64,000 nucleotides of DNA from Carnegiea gigantea. Its lineage: Eukaryota; Streptophyta; Magnoliopsida; Caryophyllales; Cactaceae. The notes under the pieces were generated by a model. The model searched no databases, had not been told where the DNA came from, and saw only the letters and a program-made list of their open reading frames with translations. This document shows, piece after piece, positions 21,447-33,415 of the stretch (its first letter is position 1; every line of letters begins with the position of its first letter). Where the stretch lies: the NCBI GenBank assembly GCA_029747015.1, contig JAKOGI010000335.1:406001-470000 (forward strand), read 5' to 3'. Position numbers and translations under genes: made by a program.

Positions 21447-22025
21447 TAGGGATGGCAAAAAGTTAGGGAATACCCGTCTCCGCCGGGGCTCCGCCCCGAA
21501 GTGGGGGAAAATCCCCATCTCCAACGAGGACGGGGACGGAGACGGGGAGGAAAATTAATCCCCGCTCGGGGATGGGGACGGGGATGAGGATATAGTTCAA
21601 CCTGTCCCCGTTCCCATTTCCCGGCCGGGGATTTTCCCCCATTCCCATCCCCATCCCCGATTCCCTGATTGGGGAAAAATCCCCGCACCCGTTCCCAATT
21701 TTAATTAAAATTACAAAAATAATCTTATTTTTAAAATTTTTAAATGAAACAACTAAGGTTATATATGTAATTTTCTTTGTAAAAACCCTATATATATATC
21801 GGATTTAGTACTCATAGCTGTGCAGAGTTCAGAAGGTGGAGAAAAAATAGAGGGTAAAAATCCCCGTTGGGGCCCCGACGGGGATTAAATCCCTACCGGG
21901 AGGGGAACGGGGGGGAATTTTTTCCCCGAAGTGGGGAACGGGGCGGGAACGGGGAACGGAGATGCCAGCGGGGACGGGGACGGGGAATATACTCTCCATC
22001 CCCAATCCGCCCGTTGCCATCCCTA
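21447..22025. mobile_element. hAT-type MITE (579 bp) rich in GGGGACGGGG motifs
   Basis: Termini TAGGGATGGCAA and TTGCCATCCCTA form a perfect 12-base inverted repeat. The 8-base TSD GATTGAGC is present at 21439-21446 and 22026-22033. The subterminal parts consist of many GGGGACGGGGAT-type motifs in both orientations around a short AT-rich centre. Open frames in it are artefacts of this repetition. It inserted five bases away from the LINE target duplication. Confidence 0.93.
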
Positions 22026-22033
22026 GATTGAGC

Positions 22034-22851
22034 CAATCACAAAGGCCAATTAATCTTTACATAAAATCTTATAGAATTTAATTAGCAACCAAGCTCCTTG
22101 ATTCCCCCCCCCCCAAAAAATACCCCACCCCCTTTTTTAAAAAATAAAGAAATATTTGATGGCAACCAGCCCGGGGGGAACTGCCATTTGATACCTAGAA
22201 ATTCCAGGAAAATCCTTCAAAGAAGTTTTCGCGAAAAATATTTTTTTCTTGGACAAGATACAGGAAGTATAGCATATATTTTCCGCTTTTTGCATCCAAA
22301 AAAAAAAAAAAAAGAAACATTGAAAGAACATATTAGATCTGGTAGGCTACGTATATCTATGTTAAAAACTTTACCATGAAATTGACAGATTAACCTTTTG
22401 CCCTTACATTGAGCAACATATGGGTGTTAAACAGTTAAAGAACAGGTAGAAAGCAAAACAGTTGTGTACGTAAAACCCAAAGCAAGAAATTTCTAAGTCT
22501 GCCATTAACAAAGAGCATCTATGAACATGAACAAGTTGGCAAAAAGATCAAGGAGAAAAAAGAGAGAATTTCAACAGTGGGAGACTTGCAATGTAGGAGC
22601 ACAGAGTAAGAATCGAGCGAGGGGGAAGAGGGAAGAGAGAGAAAGAGAGGTAAACACCGATGGCAAAGAGAGAAGATGAGACGAACGAAGGAAGAAACCC
22701 TAGAACAATGCTGACAGTGATCGATATATCACCAATCGACGGCCCTTTCTGTCTTCTCTTTCTCTTTTTTTTCTCTCTCTCTCTCTCTCGCTCTTTCGCG
22801 CTCTCAATGGGAGAGTAGTCTTTAGTTCATACTAATTAAGAGTATACATAT

Positions 22852-22928
<77 letters not shown>

Positions 22929-24931
22929 TGGATGAATTCAATGTATGAGTGTCATGTGTCATGAAACATAGGATGCTCTGTGTAATGCCAAATAGAATTT
23001 ATTATCTACATAAATCTTCATTTATGGTTAAACTAATGTAATGTTATATTTATTCTAAAGAATGACTTTTTGCATATGTTATATATTTATTAATATACTA
23101 CAATAAAATATCCTTGCCTTAATAAACTTAAAAGGTGATCCAAAAAGTTTGTCTATAAAAATAGATGTACATATATTAGAGAATTTTGATAAAAAATAAT
23201 AAATAAATAATTATGGTATGAAAACAAAAGGAATTTTAATTGATTTAAAAGGAAAAAAAGAAAAGAAATAAATAACTCAAAAAATAATAATTACATTGTT
23301 CTGGAGTTATTACCACCTTTAAAATTGATATATTTTTATTGCTTATTTATATTTAATGAGCTTAAAACAACAACTAGCTAAAATTCTTGCATGGACTTTT
23401 CACATATGTTATGTAGTCATTAGTAAGATGATAACATAATCTTTGTTAAATTAATAGAAATTAAAAAAAAGTCAATCCATGTATCTAAAAAATTTGCCCA
23501 CAAAAGAAAAGACATCTAATATATGAGATAATTTTTTTAAAAATAGTAAATAAATACTTATATTATAGATACAAAAGGAATTTTTAAAAATTTAATGGAA
23601 AAAGAAAAAGAAACAATGATAACTCAAAAAAATAATTGTTTTCTAATACAATATCAATTCTATATATTAATGTGACCCAATGCTATGTAGTCATTACTAA
23701 TTAGTAATAAATTTATTTTCCAAAAATATAATTGTTTAATGGTGAAATACTAAAGAAATGAAATAAAAAAGTGAGTTCAAATTAAAAATTAAGAGGATGT
23801 TGTTGCAGCCAAAAAAGAAGCTAGCAAAACGTTCAACTTATGATAATTAAATAATTTGACACATCAATTTATTTTTACTATTCGAAAAGAAACCATCTAT
23901 TATATTAGTTATACATTTAACAAACATTTGATTTATGTTCCTACATCGCAAAAGTATAACCCTAGTACAACTCGTAATTGTACTGAATAATCTATCTGCA
24001 AGCTCCACACTATACCTATTCGGATATTGTTTTGAACTTCGGTTCCAATTCTCAATTAGTTAGTTTATGCCATCAGGCTCCAATCAAATTTAACCTTCAA
24101 AACTTTTTTTTAAAGAAACAGAAACTAAAGTTAAACAGTAGGATTAAATGAGAATTTAATAGTCACATAGGAGACCAATGGATTAATGCTCTTTTTTGTA
24201 GGGGAGTGGGGACATACAGCATCGTTGTAGTCATAATGCCAATTAAATTTCCCATGCAAGCTTGCAAATACATTTTGGGGAAAAAGAGCGACACTCCAGG
24301 ACCTCAGCTAAGCCGAATTGAATTCTACCTTTTTATGGCATAGTCAAATTGGATGGATGAGCTCTCATCTATTATCTTGGACCTGTCATCGATGGTGGAT
24401 GACAAGCAATTTGTTATAATTTCAGATTTATAGGTTTGAATAATAATAATAAAAGAAACGTAAGAGTGTAGCAAACAAATAATAGAAAGGTGGATATCAA
24501 AACCCGAAATCCATAAAGTTAAGATTATAGTAAAACATTTATAAAATAAGAGTGAAAACTTAAAATACTTTTACTTATACTAATAGAAATTTGGCGTACC
24601 TCTGATTTAATATTAGAGAGCACAAGTGGGGAGGGTCATGTACATAGAAGGCTAGATGAAAAATTTCACCTTCTTCATTTTTTAAAAAATTTGTAAGGTC
24701 ACAATAAAAAAAAATCAAGTAAAAGAAAACCAAGGAATGTGGATTTTTGGTAGCTTTGGAATTGAATTGAAGTTTTAAATCTTTTATTGATATGCCAAAA
24801 GTTGTAATTTACAAGTATTAAATTGGGTGTTCTCGATGAAATTTTGTGGGCGCTACCTAATACTGAAAATCAAGCACGTCATCGTGCTCAATCCAATATT
24901 TTTGACAAATGGAACCTCTTGAGTCCACTCA
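22034..24931. other. Non-coding stretch with simple repeats
   Basis: Contains an 11-base C run (22104-22114), a CT-rich tract (22765-22803), and a (TA)n tract (22857-22924). At 22600-22740 lies a purine-rich stretch with a GAAACCCTAGAAC-type leader sequence that may be the 5' UTR of an unrecognised gene. Blocks around 23140-23290 and 23480-23640 resemble each other (AATAAATA...AAAGGAATTTT...AACTCAAAAAA) and look like an old tandem duplication. No exon was recognised. Confidence 0.45.
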
Positions 24932-24941
24932 ACAATTAAAC

Positions 24942-26140
24942 AAGTTGTTAGATTACTTTACCATCAACGTTTTGATTTTATTCAAGATTACCACCCACTT
25001 TATTTTGTATTCAAGTTTACCACAATCTTTTGTATTAAGTTTACAATTGCCACTCTACCCCCACTCAACCGGCTGCAGCAGGTTTGTTTTTATTTTTCTT
25101 TTTTTCCCCCTTAAATAAATGGGAATGCATAGTGGGTGAGAATATATCTCAAGGAAGATCAGATGTTTCCTGTTTCAACTCTATGGTAGACAAAACCTAC
25201 TTTTTATGGAGCAATTTATCAAACACATGGCAGACTAAACCACAAAAAATGTTTTAACTTCAGGAAACTCATGGTTAACCAAAAAATGATACCTGAAACA
25301 ACAAACTAAAAAGTACTAAATGGAAATAATCAATCCATAAGCAAAATTGAAACCAACAGCTCAAGAAATTAAGCAAAAACATCAAATATGGTTCCCTTAA
25401 TTTTTTTTTTTAAAATTCACGTTCACATTCCAATTTTCTCCTTCACTTTTTTTTCTTCTTCATCATCATCATTCATCAACCTCACTAGAATTTCATACCC
25501 AAATTTGAATTAACTTAAGAATCCGACTGCTCTCTCTAATTGATCACCAAGTATTTAGATCTAAAGATGAAGACTTGAACCATCCCATCACAATATGAAC
25601 ACTTCTTCGCATCATCATCAGCTCTCATCCCATTAAAAAGGGCACCACCATGAGCAGAGGAAGATGAACAGTTAAGACAGATACTTTGAGAATCCACAAG
25701 CCTCCTGTGATTTGAGCAATACCCAACTTTCGACACTTTCCTTTTGTGGGGTTTAAGGAAATGGTGGTCGACCCTCGAACAGAATACGAAGGGGACTTCA
25801 AGACCAAAAAGTGAATCGCAGAGGCACCTTAACCGGAGGAATATCGGACTGTGATGGTGAAGTGGGCAGCGGTGGTAGAGAACTGGTGAAGAGATGGAAG
25901 AAGAGGGGTTTAGGGAGGAGAGAGAGGGTTGGGTCATGATGGGATTCTGCAAAAGTGCGGGCGAGACTGGTAAAACAAAAAAGAAAAATAAAGGAAACCT
26001 ACAGCAACCGGCATGTCGAGGCCAATAGTGGTACTTTTGAAATTGAAAAATTAGTTCAATGGTAAATTGGAACAAAAAATAACATGGGTGATATTTTTGA
26101 ACAAAATTAAAACCTGGGTGGTAGAATAGTCTAGGGACTC
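24942..26140. mobile_element. Pack-MULE (Mutator-like, 1.2 kb) carrying a host gene fragment
   Basis: Long inverted repeats of about 165 bases (24942-25108 and 25975-26140) align without gaps at the ends: AAGTTGTTAGATTACTTTAC against GAGTCCCTAGACTATTCTAC on the opposite strand. They continue through TTTTGATTTTATTCAAGATT and the GGCTGCAGCAGGTTTG/GGTTGCTGTAGGTTTC block. A direct repeat ACAATTAAAC flanks the element (24932-24941 and 26141-26150), the size expected for Mutator targets. No transposase is present; the interior holds a myosin-binding-protein fragment. The TIRs have diverged, so the insertion or the element is old. Confidence 0.85.
25536..25941 (-). pseudogene. Captured fragment of a myosin-binding protein (DUF593/GTD-binding family) N-terminus
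   Basis: The minus-strand open frame has a segment collinear with the conserved N-terminal region of plant MyoB proteins: DSLFGLEVPFVFCSRVDH (family: FGL..PCLWCSRLDH), SKVGYCSNHRRLVDSQSICL (family: SKLGYCSNHRKL.E.QDMC) and then CSSSSAHGG. One of the family's cysteines (in PCLWC) is Phe here, and the usual transmembrane stretch upstream is not recognisable. The GTD-binding coiled coil is absent. In intact proteins this part lies at the membrane side of receptors that tether myosin XI to vesicles. This copy lies wholly between Mutator-like inverted repeats. The ATG at 25938-25936 is one possible start, and an upstream frame extends to 26075 inside the TIR. Confidence 0.75.
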
Positions 26141-26150
26141 ACAATTAAAC

Positions 26151-26940
26151 CCCCAAATATTGTTTGCAAGTTCCGCCATTAATTTTAGGTGAATTTTACA
26201 ATTCATAACTAAGTCTAACTATTGAAAATTTGGCGACTTTAAACCATTTAACATGTTAATTTTGATCAAAACAAAACACTTAAGAGGTGTCTTACTACAA
26301 GATATATATTATTATCTTATTATTCAATAGCCAGTTATAATCCTCATTTAAACTTATTTTGTCAATTTAAGAAATCATTTATAATAGCTAAAGTCTCAAT
26401 AAATCAATTAAAAACTTAATTCAAGTCTCCTATATACACACTACATACGTAAAAATTATATTCAGGCTATTATACCCATATATCATCACCTTCTTTATTT
26501 GCGTCCACAATTCAATTGGCCAATCTACTAATTCCAATCCTTTTTCTTTCCTAGGCAAATTTATAAATAAAAGCAAAGCAATAATCGGCTAAATCCCATG
26601 CTTTAGCAAACACATGACAGAGGGATGGAAAATTTAGACATAAAAGTCAAAATTATAAATGAGTGATGTTGATCATCGAGATATGAACTAAAGAAAGTCT
26701 ATAAAAGTCTATGATTAGAGGGAGAAAACTTAGAGAGAAGATAGCGGATTGCTACGGATCTTCAATTTTGTATATTAAGAGAAGAATGAATGAATAAATA
26801 TCAATAAAAGTATTTACTTTTTATACCTAAATCAATTGGCTTAAGTTAGTTATTAAGGAGGTACACATCATCACCAAGTTGTAACAACCTACACAGCTCA
26901 TCAGTAACAAATTTAGGTGGAGCTAGAGGTGCAAAAGCTA
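26151..26940. other. AT-rich stretch, possible 3' LTR remains of the Copia element
   Basis: Downstream, in minus orientation, of the Copia RNase H end. Sequence 26640-26940 (read minus: a short purine tract, TGTTACTGATGAG, then an AT-rich LTR-like stretch) may be the polypurine tract and LTR, but no second LTR is available for comparison. No gene was seen. Confidence 0.3.
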
Positions 26941-26949
26941 CTTGCTTTA

Positions 26950-28223
26950 TTGTTCAAGACTGCTGCAGGGTGCTATTCTCTTCACCTCCTTCAAGCTGGA
27001 ATAGTGAGGATGAGGAATCATGCCAACCTTGGAAAGGAGATAATTTTGTTGAGGAGAAGACAAAATCCTTACTAAAATATTTTCTAGCTATTGGCCAGTG
27101 GGCATATATATAAGATAATTGTAATAATTCTTCTGGAATTTTTTCGTTGTAAAACAACAATTATTTTGATATGCTTAGTTCTCTCATAAAAAATAAGATT
27201 CTTTTAAATGTATATAGCTGATTGATTGTCACAAAAGAGTGTTACAGGCTTCGGAGCTTTCACACTAAGTTCTTTAAAAAGTCGAACACAACACGTTATC
27301 TCTACTATTACTTGTGACATAGTCCTGTATTCAACATTTTGGATGATGGTCTAGATATAGTGCCTTGTTTCTTGCTTTTCCAACCAATAGGAGAAGAACC
27401 AAAAAAGGATAATGTAGCCATTAACTAATCTCAAGTACTATGGTCAAGCAGCCTAGTCTAAGTTTGAATAAGCTTGAATAGAAAGTTTATCAGTAGCTTT
27501 TAGAAGAATTCCTTGACCAATGGCGCTTAGATGTATCTCAAGGTATGATGTAGACCTTGTAAATGCGAAGTTCTTGGCTTCTGTATAAATTGGCTTAAAG
27601 TATGTGCTATAGAACTTAGGTTAGGCCTAGTATGTGTTATGAAATTTAATTTTCCCACCATTGTTCCCTAGTAGGTTGTATATGATATGGAGGCAAGGGA
27701 GTTGAAGTACACTTTAGTTTGGTTAAATAGTTGCCTTGGATAAGTTGTATAGTAAATTTCTTTTGCGATAAAAGAACTCCTTGTGGATGTAACTCACTTG
27801 TAAACCCATGAAATAAACAAGTTTCCTAAGATCTTTGATGCCAAAACACTTGTCCAAGTGTTGTTTAATATGTTGTGTAATACCTCTAGGACAAGTCTAG
27901 CTTTTAATCTTTCTAAGGGCTCATATGTCTTGGATTTCACTTTCTAAGCCCACTGGGTGCTGATAACTTCAATGCATGGTTGTAACTTAACAAATTCCCA
28001 GTGTTATTTGACACTAGGGCCTCTATCTCTTTGTTCATAACTTTACCATCTAGAGGCTATAGAGGATTGTTACTAAGATTATCGTTCTTCAAATTCAGGC
28101 TAAGTAGCTAGTCACCATACCATAATATCCAATAGCTAACTTAGTGGACTGAATACCACAACAACAATCTTGTAAGTGTTTTGGATGTTGATGTACTCTA
28201 ATTATTTTTCTCAAAAAGTGGTT
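26950..28223 (-). pseudogene. Degenerate Copia pol, C-terminal half (reverse transcriptase and RNase H)
   Basis: Conceptual minus-strand reading with many stops shows Copia RT blocks in order: MNKEIEAL with a W-rich follow-up near 28050, LRKLVYFMGLQV near 27800, IGQGILLKATDKLSIQAYS near 27500. Then comes the RNase H end: EYRTMSQVIVEIT, KPVTLFCDNQSAIYI and ERTKHI between 27330 and 27170. The last stretch (27160-26954) degenerates after the region of the usual ADIFTK motif. It is continuous with the part at 33416-34910 once the 5.2 kb insertion is discounted. It is inactive. Confidence 0.82.
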
Positions 28224-28228
28224 GCAGC

Positions 28229-29450
28229 TGATGAACTCCTATTTTACCTTACTTTAGCTCTTATTTGATCCCTATTTCTCATTGTTTTTATATCAAATAT
28301 AGACGAGAAATGATCAAATTTACTTCCTTTGATTCAATTATGCTTATAAAGTTATTTGTCTTACTTTCAGAAGATATCTCTGGGTTTTGATAGACAGAAC
28401 AACTTTGGAATGAATTACAAGGAAGAATAGAGGTCTAAGAAGCCCTAGGAACCAAGAGAGAAACAGTGGGGAGAGCTTCTGATGAACCAAAAATTTGGCA
28501 TGGGGGCCCCATGCCAGGTGGCACAACCGTGCCATTCCCCAATTTTCATGATAAAAGCGCCCTCGAGCATCTATTTAATAGGGGGATTTTTTTCTAGGTT
28601 TTTGAGGGGGCGATTTAGGTTTCCTCCTCCCACTCCCAAACCCCATTAGGGGGTGAATAAATTAGGTTAAATTAGAAGGTTAACTTTGATTTCAAGCTTG
28701 TAGATTCGATCTTCAACTAAATCAAGCATAAGTTTTCTCTTCTCTTCCTCTCTCTATTTTGTTTACTTATATTCATGTTTTAGTTTACAATCTTTTGTGA
28801 TGTTTAGCGATCATAGTTGTGAATCTATGATTGCGATTAGCCTTTTGATGGCTAATTGATCTTTGTTTAGGCTTTTACCCCTCTTATTTATGCTAGAATC
28901 TAAGGTTTTCTCTTACACCTACCAAGTGTTCAATGAAATGCTCGAAAGAGTTTTCATACTTGTTTTGGGACAATTAACCTATGCTGAGTGGTGAGGTTGA
29001 TTGTTTAGTGTGGGTAGAGTGAATAGCCGGGATTGAGACATGAAAATAATTTTAGTCGCTGGCTAGGTCAAAGGTTGTTAATCTTATAGTCTAATTGACC
29101 TAATCCCATCAAAATAGGTGGTTAGAACATTTAGACTAGCCTATTGACCCTTGAGAGAGGACTTAGGTGGACTCTCATTGGGCAACCGATCATCCTTGAA
29201 TTATTAGCATAACTTGGGAAGGTGAGGGTATGAATTGATTAGTTAGTCTACCTTAGGTTTAACTACAATTGAAGTCTTATTTGTTTTAGTAGTTTAGTTT
29301 TACTTCTCTTCACCTTCGATTTTGCCTAGATTGATACGATTGAGTGAACTTTGATAGTTGAAGACACAACTCCCTGCGGACGACACCCCAAGTACTCAAC
29401 AATACACCTTGTACTTGGGGTTTATAAATATTAAAACCTTTTTCCTAACA
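28229..29450 (+). repeat. Left LTR of the 5.2 kb element
   Basis: Starts TGATGAACTCC, ends TTTCCTAACA. It contains a CTTCTCTTCCTCTCTCTATTTTG stretch around 28735 and is alignable along its length with 32208-33410. Confidence 0.92.
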
Positions 29451-29452
29451 AG

Positions 29453-29472
29453 TTTTTGGCGCTGTTGCCAGA
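29453..29472 (+). other. Primer-binding site of the 5.2 kb element
   Basis: TTTTTGGCGCTGTTGCCAGA begins two bases after the LTR end. It is related to the TGGCGCCGTTGCCGGGG sites of Athila/Tat Gypsy elements. Confidence 0.75.
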
Positions 29473-29582
29473 GACGTGGTGTTTTTCAATATCGGGGTTT
29501 ATTTGAGCATTCAAGGCTAGGCCCTTTTTTTAAAAAAAAATCCAAAAAAATCTAAAAATCAAAAATTTGAAAAAAAATCAAA

Positions 29583-30797
29583 ATGGCTATTTTTCATTTG
29601 CCTCAATTTGAGCATGAACCTTGTTGGCAATATTTGTCTCGATTGAATGATTATCGTGCTCAATATATGCTTTTTGAATATTAAAAACGGGAAATATGCG
29701 ATGTTGTGCTTGAGGAGATAACACATAAGACCCGAACCATCCTTGAATCCATGTATTATGGTGGTATGTGCTTTTTAGGTGTTGATGATATATGGGACTT
29801 ATTTGAGTCCGTGGCTTGGTATTAATAGCACCATGAGATTGCTAGTGAGTCTTTGGAGTGCCCTTCCCCCATTTCCTATAATTTGCACGCCTATTCTTCT
29901 CTCGTGTGCTCTTATTGTTCATCTTTTGACCACGATGTGAATTCTTGTCCTTATTATGATGTTTCTAATAAATGTTATGCTAGACTTGATGCCATGATAG
30001 GGACAATGAATGAGCAACATGAGCGTTTTGTTAGTAGGATGAGGGAATGTGGTTTATTGTATGAGACCGACCCTAGTCTACCTTGACCTAAACTTGAGGC
30101 TTGTCTCTATAATGATTGTGAGTCTTCCCTTCCCGTAAAGTCTAATGTTGTTGATGATGCACCTTTGACCGATCTAGGGGAAGTGTTTGACCCTCCCTTG
30201 ACCCCATTGACATTTGTTGCTCCATCCTTTTCTAGCACACCTATGGACACTAGTGTTTGTGATTCGATCTTACTTGTTTCTCCCCTTCTTTTAGCTCAGT
30301 GCACGGGGTTAGAGATGGGTAAGACTTCTCGAGGTGATGCTAGTTCTGTAGAGGATGTTTTACTTTCTTGGTCAGGAGGACTTACATTGGTTGAACCATA
30401 TCTTGAGGAGGCTCTTTTTGAGGAGTCGTGTGTTGATAGTTTAGTGGTTGGTGCCACTCCTAGCATTGAGCATATCGACCCAATTTGCACCGAGCCACTT
30501 GACTTGATCCCTATTTCATCCCCTTTACTCCCCACTACACCCTCTCACTTGCATGCATTCCACGAGTCCCTAGGTGATATTCGAGGGTATAATCCCTCCT
30601 TGGACCCTTATTGTGCATACCCAGAGGACATGCCTGGGAAAATTGAGTGGACCACTTTCTTTGATTATTATTTCGATTTTTCTATGGCATTTGATAAGTA
30701 TAAGAGGGCACCGATTTTCTTTGCTATGATCTTCTCTGTGTTTTCTTACTTGCATCACTTTGAGATGCATGCCCAGGCACATGATAAGCTCTTGTAA
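29583..30797 (+). pseudogene. Gag-like ORF of a non-autonomous Gypsy element, with in-frame stops
   Basis: One reading frame of 405 codons starts MAIFHLPQFEHEPCWQY. It has stops near 29682, a double stop near 29823, and a TGA at 30084-30086, but no frame change. It carries a Cys/His cluster CSYCSSFDHDVNSCPYYD at about residues 107-124 that resembles a zinc knuckle. An acidic, Pro/Ser/Leu-rich part follows (EVFDPPLTPL, TGLEMGK) and a C-terminal aromatic stretch (EWTTFFDYYFDFSMAFDKYK). I recall this protein type from non-autonomous LTR elements of several dicot genomes, but it has no experimentally defined function that I know. Only premature stops have accumulated, consistent with a relatively recent origin. 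Confidence 0.7.
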
Positions 30798-30799
30798 GC

Positions 30800-32207
30800 T
30801 TTGACTACATCCGAGCCGATAGTTCGAGTCTTGAGAGACAAGGAGTGGCTGATGCTCCTTAAGCCGCTGTGGCATAGTTTAGATACAATCAGTACCCGAC
30901 CTGGTATAATCGTTCTCACTCTTCGCCCTTCATTTTATTCTTTTTGTTTTACTTTTTACTTACTTATGGATATTAGGTTGCTTAGTTGTGGATATTAGGT
31001 TGTACTTTTATGGTGATCATTTTGAGGTGATACTTGGAAATCTGTTGAGCCAGTTGATGGCTATGATCACTTTTGTGTGTTTGTGTGTGTTGGTTGAGTG
31101 AGTGAACTTGTATATATGTGTGTTTTGTTTGATCTTGGTTTTTCTGTGTTTGTGGTTGGTGATGACTCTTACCTCCCAATGAGGACACTGTGAGATTTAG
31201 GTGTGGGGGTGGGATCATTTACCCTTTTGTTCTTATTGTTGTGAAAATTTTTCATTTTTGTGCAAATTTTTCATTTTCTCCTCTTCTTTGTATACTTTTT
31301 CTTTTTGGGTTTTGGGGAGTCTTGTACTATTTTGACTGACTTTAATCCCTTGTATCTTAGCTATTAGCTTATATATAAGTAAGGTGTTCATGATAGATCT
31401 CTGTCTTAAGTATGTCATTCTTGGTTCTAATTCTAACTCCAACAGTCTGTTATAGCTATGTAATCTAGTCCTTGTGTACACTTCATCATCATCTTAGGAT
31501 CTTAGTCTTCTGCAATTGACTCTCCCAACTATTTTTGACACAGTTACTTTAATTTTTTGTATGCATTCAAAAAAAAGAGAGAAAAAAAAGAGAAAAAGAA
31601 GAAAAAAATAAAATTTGGAATGACAAGTATCCCTTTGAGGCTATACTGCTACAGAAAAAGCTTCCTTTCTGTGTTAATATGTCAATAATGTAGTTTGTGT
31701 CAATCAAGTGGGATTAAGTAGATTTTGGTAAGCTTAAGTCCTAGTATGATGATACACTGACACACCAAGCACTAGGATGGATTCCAGGTTTTGAAGTGCA
31801 GTGGGGTGAAAAGTTGGTGCTTTGATGTCATGTGTGTGGATAGAGAGTCTTGATATATACACTATGTTTATATACAAGCTAATATCTTTACTGCATTGGT
31901 GATTTGGTTGGTTATAATGCGTACAGTTTTTCCCCTTGTATCGATATTTGTGCCTTGTTTGTATATCTATTTTTTTTCTTTATTTTCCTTTCTCCTTTTC
32001 CACTTATTTTTCTTTCTCAAGATTTTGTGAGTGTATCTTCTGCAAACCCTCATGAGACCCTACTCGTCTACTTGGGGGAACCAAAGGGTTCAAAGGGCTT
32101 GTTGCATATGCTAAATGCAACCGCAATTCCTACGAAAATGAGCTTGGCCCTTAGGTTAGTTTTCTTTATTTTGCTCGAGGACGAGCAAAAATCTAGGTGT
32201 GGGGGAG
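30800..32207 (+). other. Non-coding 3' part of the 5.2 kb element
   Basis: No pol sequence. A TG-rich stretch (31060-31160), an A/AG-rich stretch (31568-31610), and the polypurine tract just before the right LTR. The open frame ending at 32236 is a by-product of the PPT region. Confidence 0.6.
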
Positions 32208-33410
32208 TGATGAACTTTTATTTTACCTCATTTTAGCTCTTATTTGATCCCTATTTCTCATTGTTTTTATGTCAAATATAGACGAGAAATGGTCAAATTT
32301 ACTTTCTTTGATTCAATTGTGCTTATAAAGTTATTTGCCTTACTTTATCTCTTGGTTTTGATAGAAAGGACAACTTTGGAATGAATTACAAGGAAGAATA
32401 GAGGTCTAAGAAGCCCTAGGAACCAAGAGAGAAGCAGTTGGGGGAGTTTCTGCCGAACTAGAAATTTGGCATGGAGGCCCCATGCCAGGTGGCACGACCG
32501 TGTCGTCCCCCAGTTTTCACGATAAAAGTGCCTTCGGGCATCTGTTTAATGGGGGGGATTTTTTCTAGGTTTTTGAGGGCGATTTAGGTTTCCTCCTCCC
32601 ACTCCCAAACCCCATTAGGGGGTGGATAAATTAGGTTAGATTAGAAGGTTGAGTTGGATTTCAAGCTTGTGGATTCGATCTTCAACTAAATTAAGCATAA
32701 GTTTTCTCTTCTCTTCCTCTCTCTATTTTGTTTACTTATATTCACGTTTTAGTCTTTTGTGATGTTTAGTGATTGTAGTTGTGAATCTTTGATTGCGATT
32801 AGCCTCTTGATGGCTAATTGATCTTTGTTTAGGCTTTTACCCCTCTTTTTTTATATAAGAATCTAAGGTTTTCAATGCCCACCAAGTGCTCGATGAAATG
32901 CTTGGAAGAGTTTTCATGCTTGTTTTGGGACAATTAACTTATGCTGAGTGGTGAGGTTGAGTGTCTAGTGTGGGTAGAGTGAATAGTCGGAATTGGGACA
33001 TGAAAATAGTTTTGGTCACTGGCTAGATCCAAGGTTGTTAATCTTATAGTCTAATTGACCTAATCCTATGACAATAGGTGGTTAGAACATTTAAACTAGC
33101 CTATTGACCCTTGAGAGAGGGCTTAGGTGGACTCTAATTGAGCAACCGATCATCCTTAAATTACTAGCATAACTTGGGAAGGTGAGGGTTTGAATTGATT
33201 AGTTAGTCTACGTTAGGTTTAACTACAATTGAAGTCTTATTTGTTTTAGTAGTTTAGTTTTACTTCTCTTCATCTTCGATTTTGCCTAGATTGATACGCT
33301 CGAGTGAACTTTGATAGTTGAAGATACAACTCCCTGCGGACGACATCCCAAGTGCTTAATGATACACCTTGTACTTGGGGTTTATAAATATTAAAACTTT
33401 TTGCCTTATA
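32208..33410 (+). repeat. Right LTR of the 5.2 kb element
   Basis: 1203 bp. It ends TTGCCTTATA where the left copy ends in TTTCCTAACA, so the canonical terminal CA has mutated to TA. Confidence 0.92.
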
Positions 33411-33415
33411 GCAGC

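Larger units (their letters stand above)
28229..33410 (+). mobile_element. Non-autonomous Gypsy-like LTR element (5.2 kb), nested in Copia pol
   Basis: LTRs of 1222 and 1203 bp flank a 2757-bp interior. The TSD is GCAGC (28224-28228 and 33411-33415). Immediately inside the left LTR, TTTTTGGCGCTGTTGCCAG matches the TGGCGCCGTTGCC primer site typical of Athila/Tat-type Gypsy elements. Before the right LTR, AGGTGTGGGGGAG is the polypurine tract. The interior has one gag-like frame and no protease, RT or integrase. The LTRs are still closely similar. It split an older Copia pol. Confidence 0.92.

Noticed and set aside
21446..22020. Pro/Gly-rich open frames in the hAT MITE
   Set aside because: Products of GGGGACGGGG repetition in a non-coding MITE with perfect TIRs and TSD.
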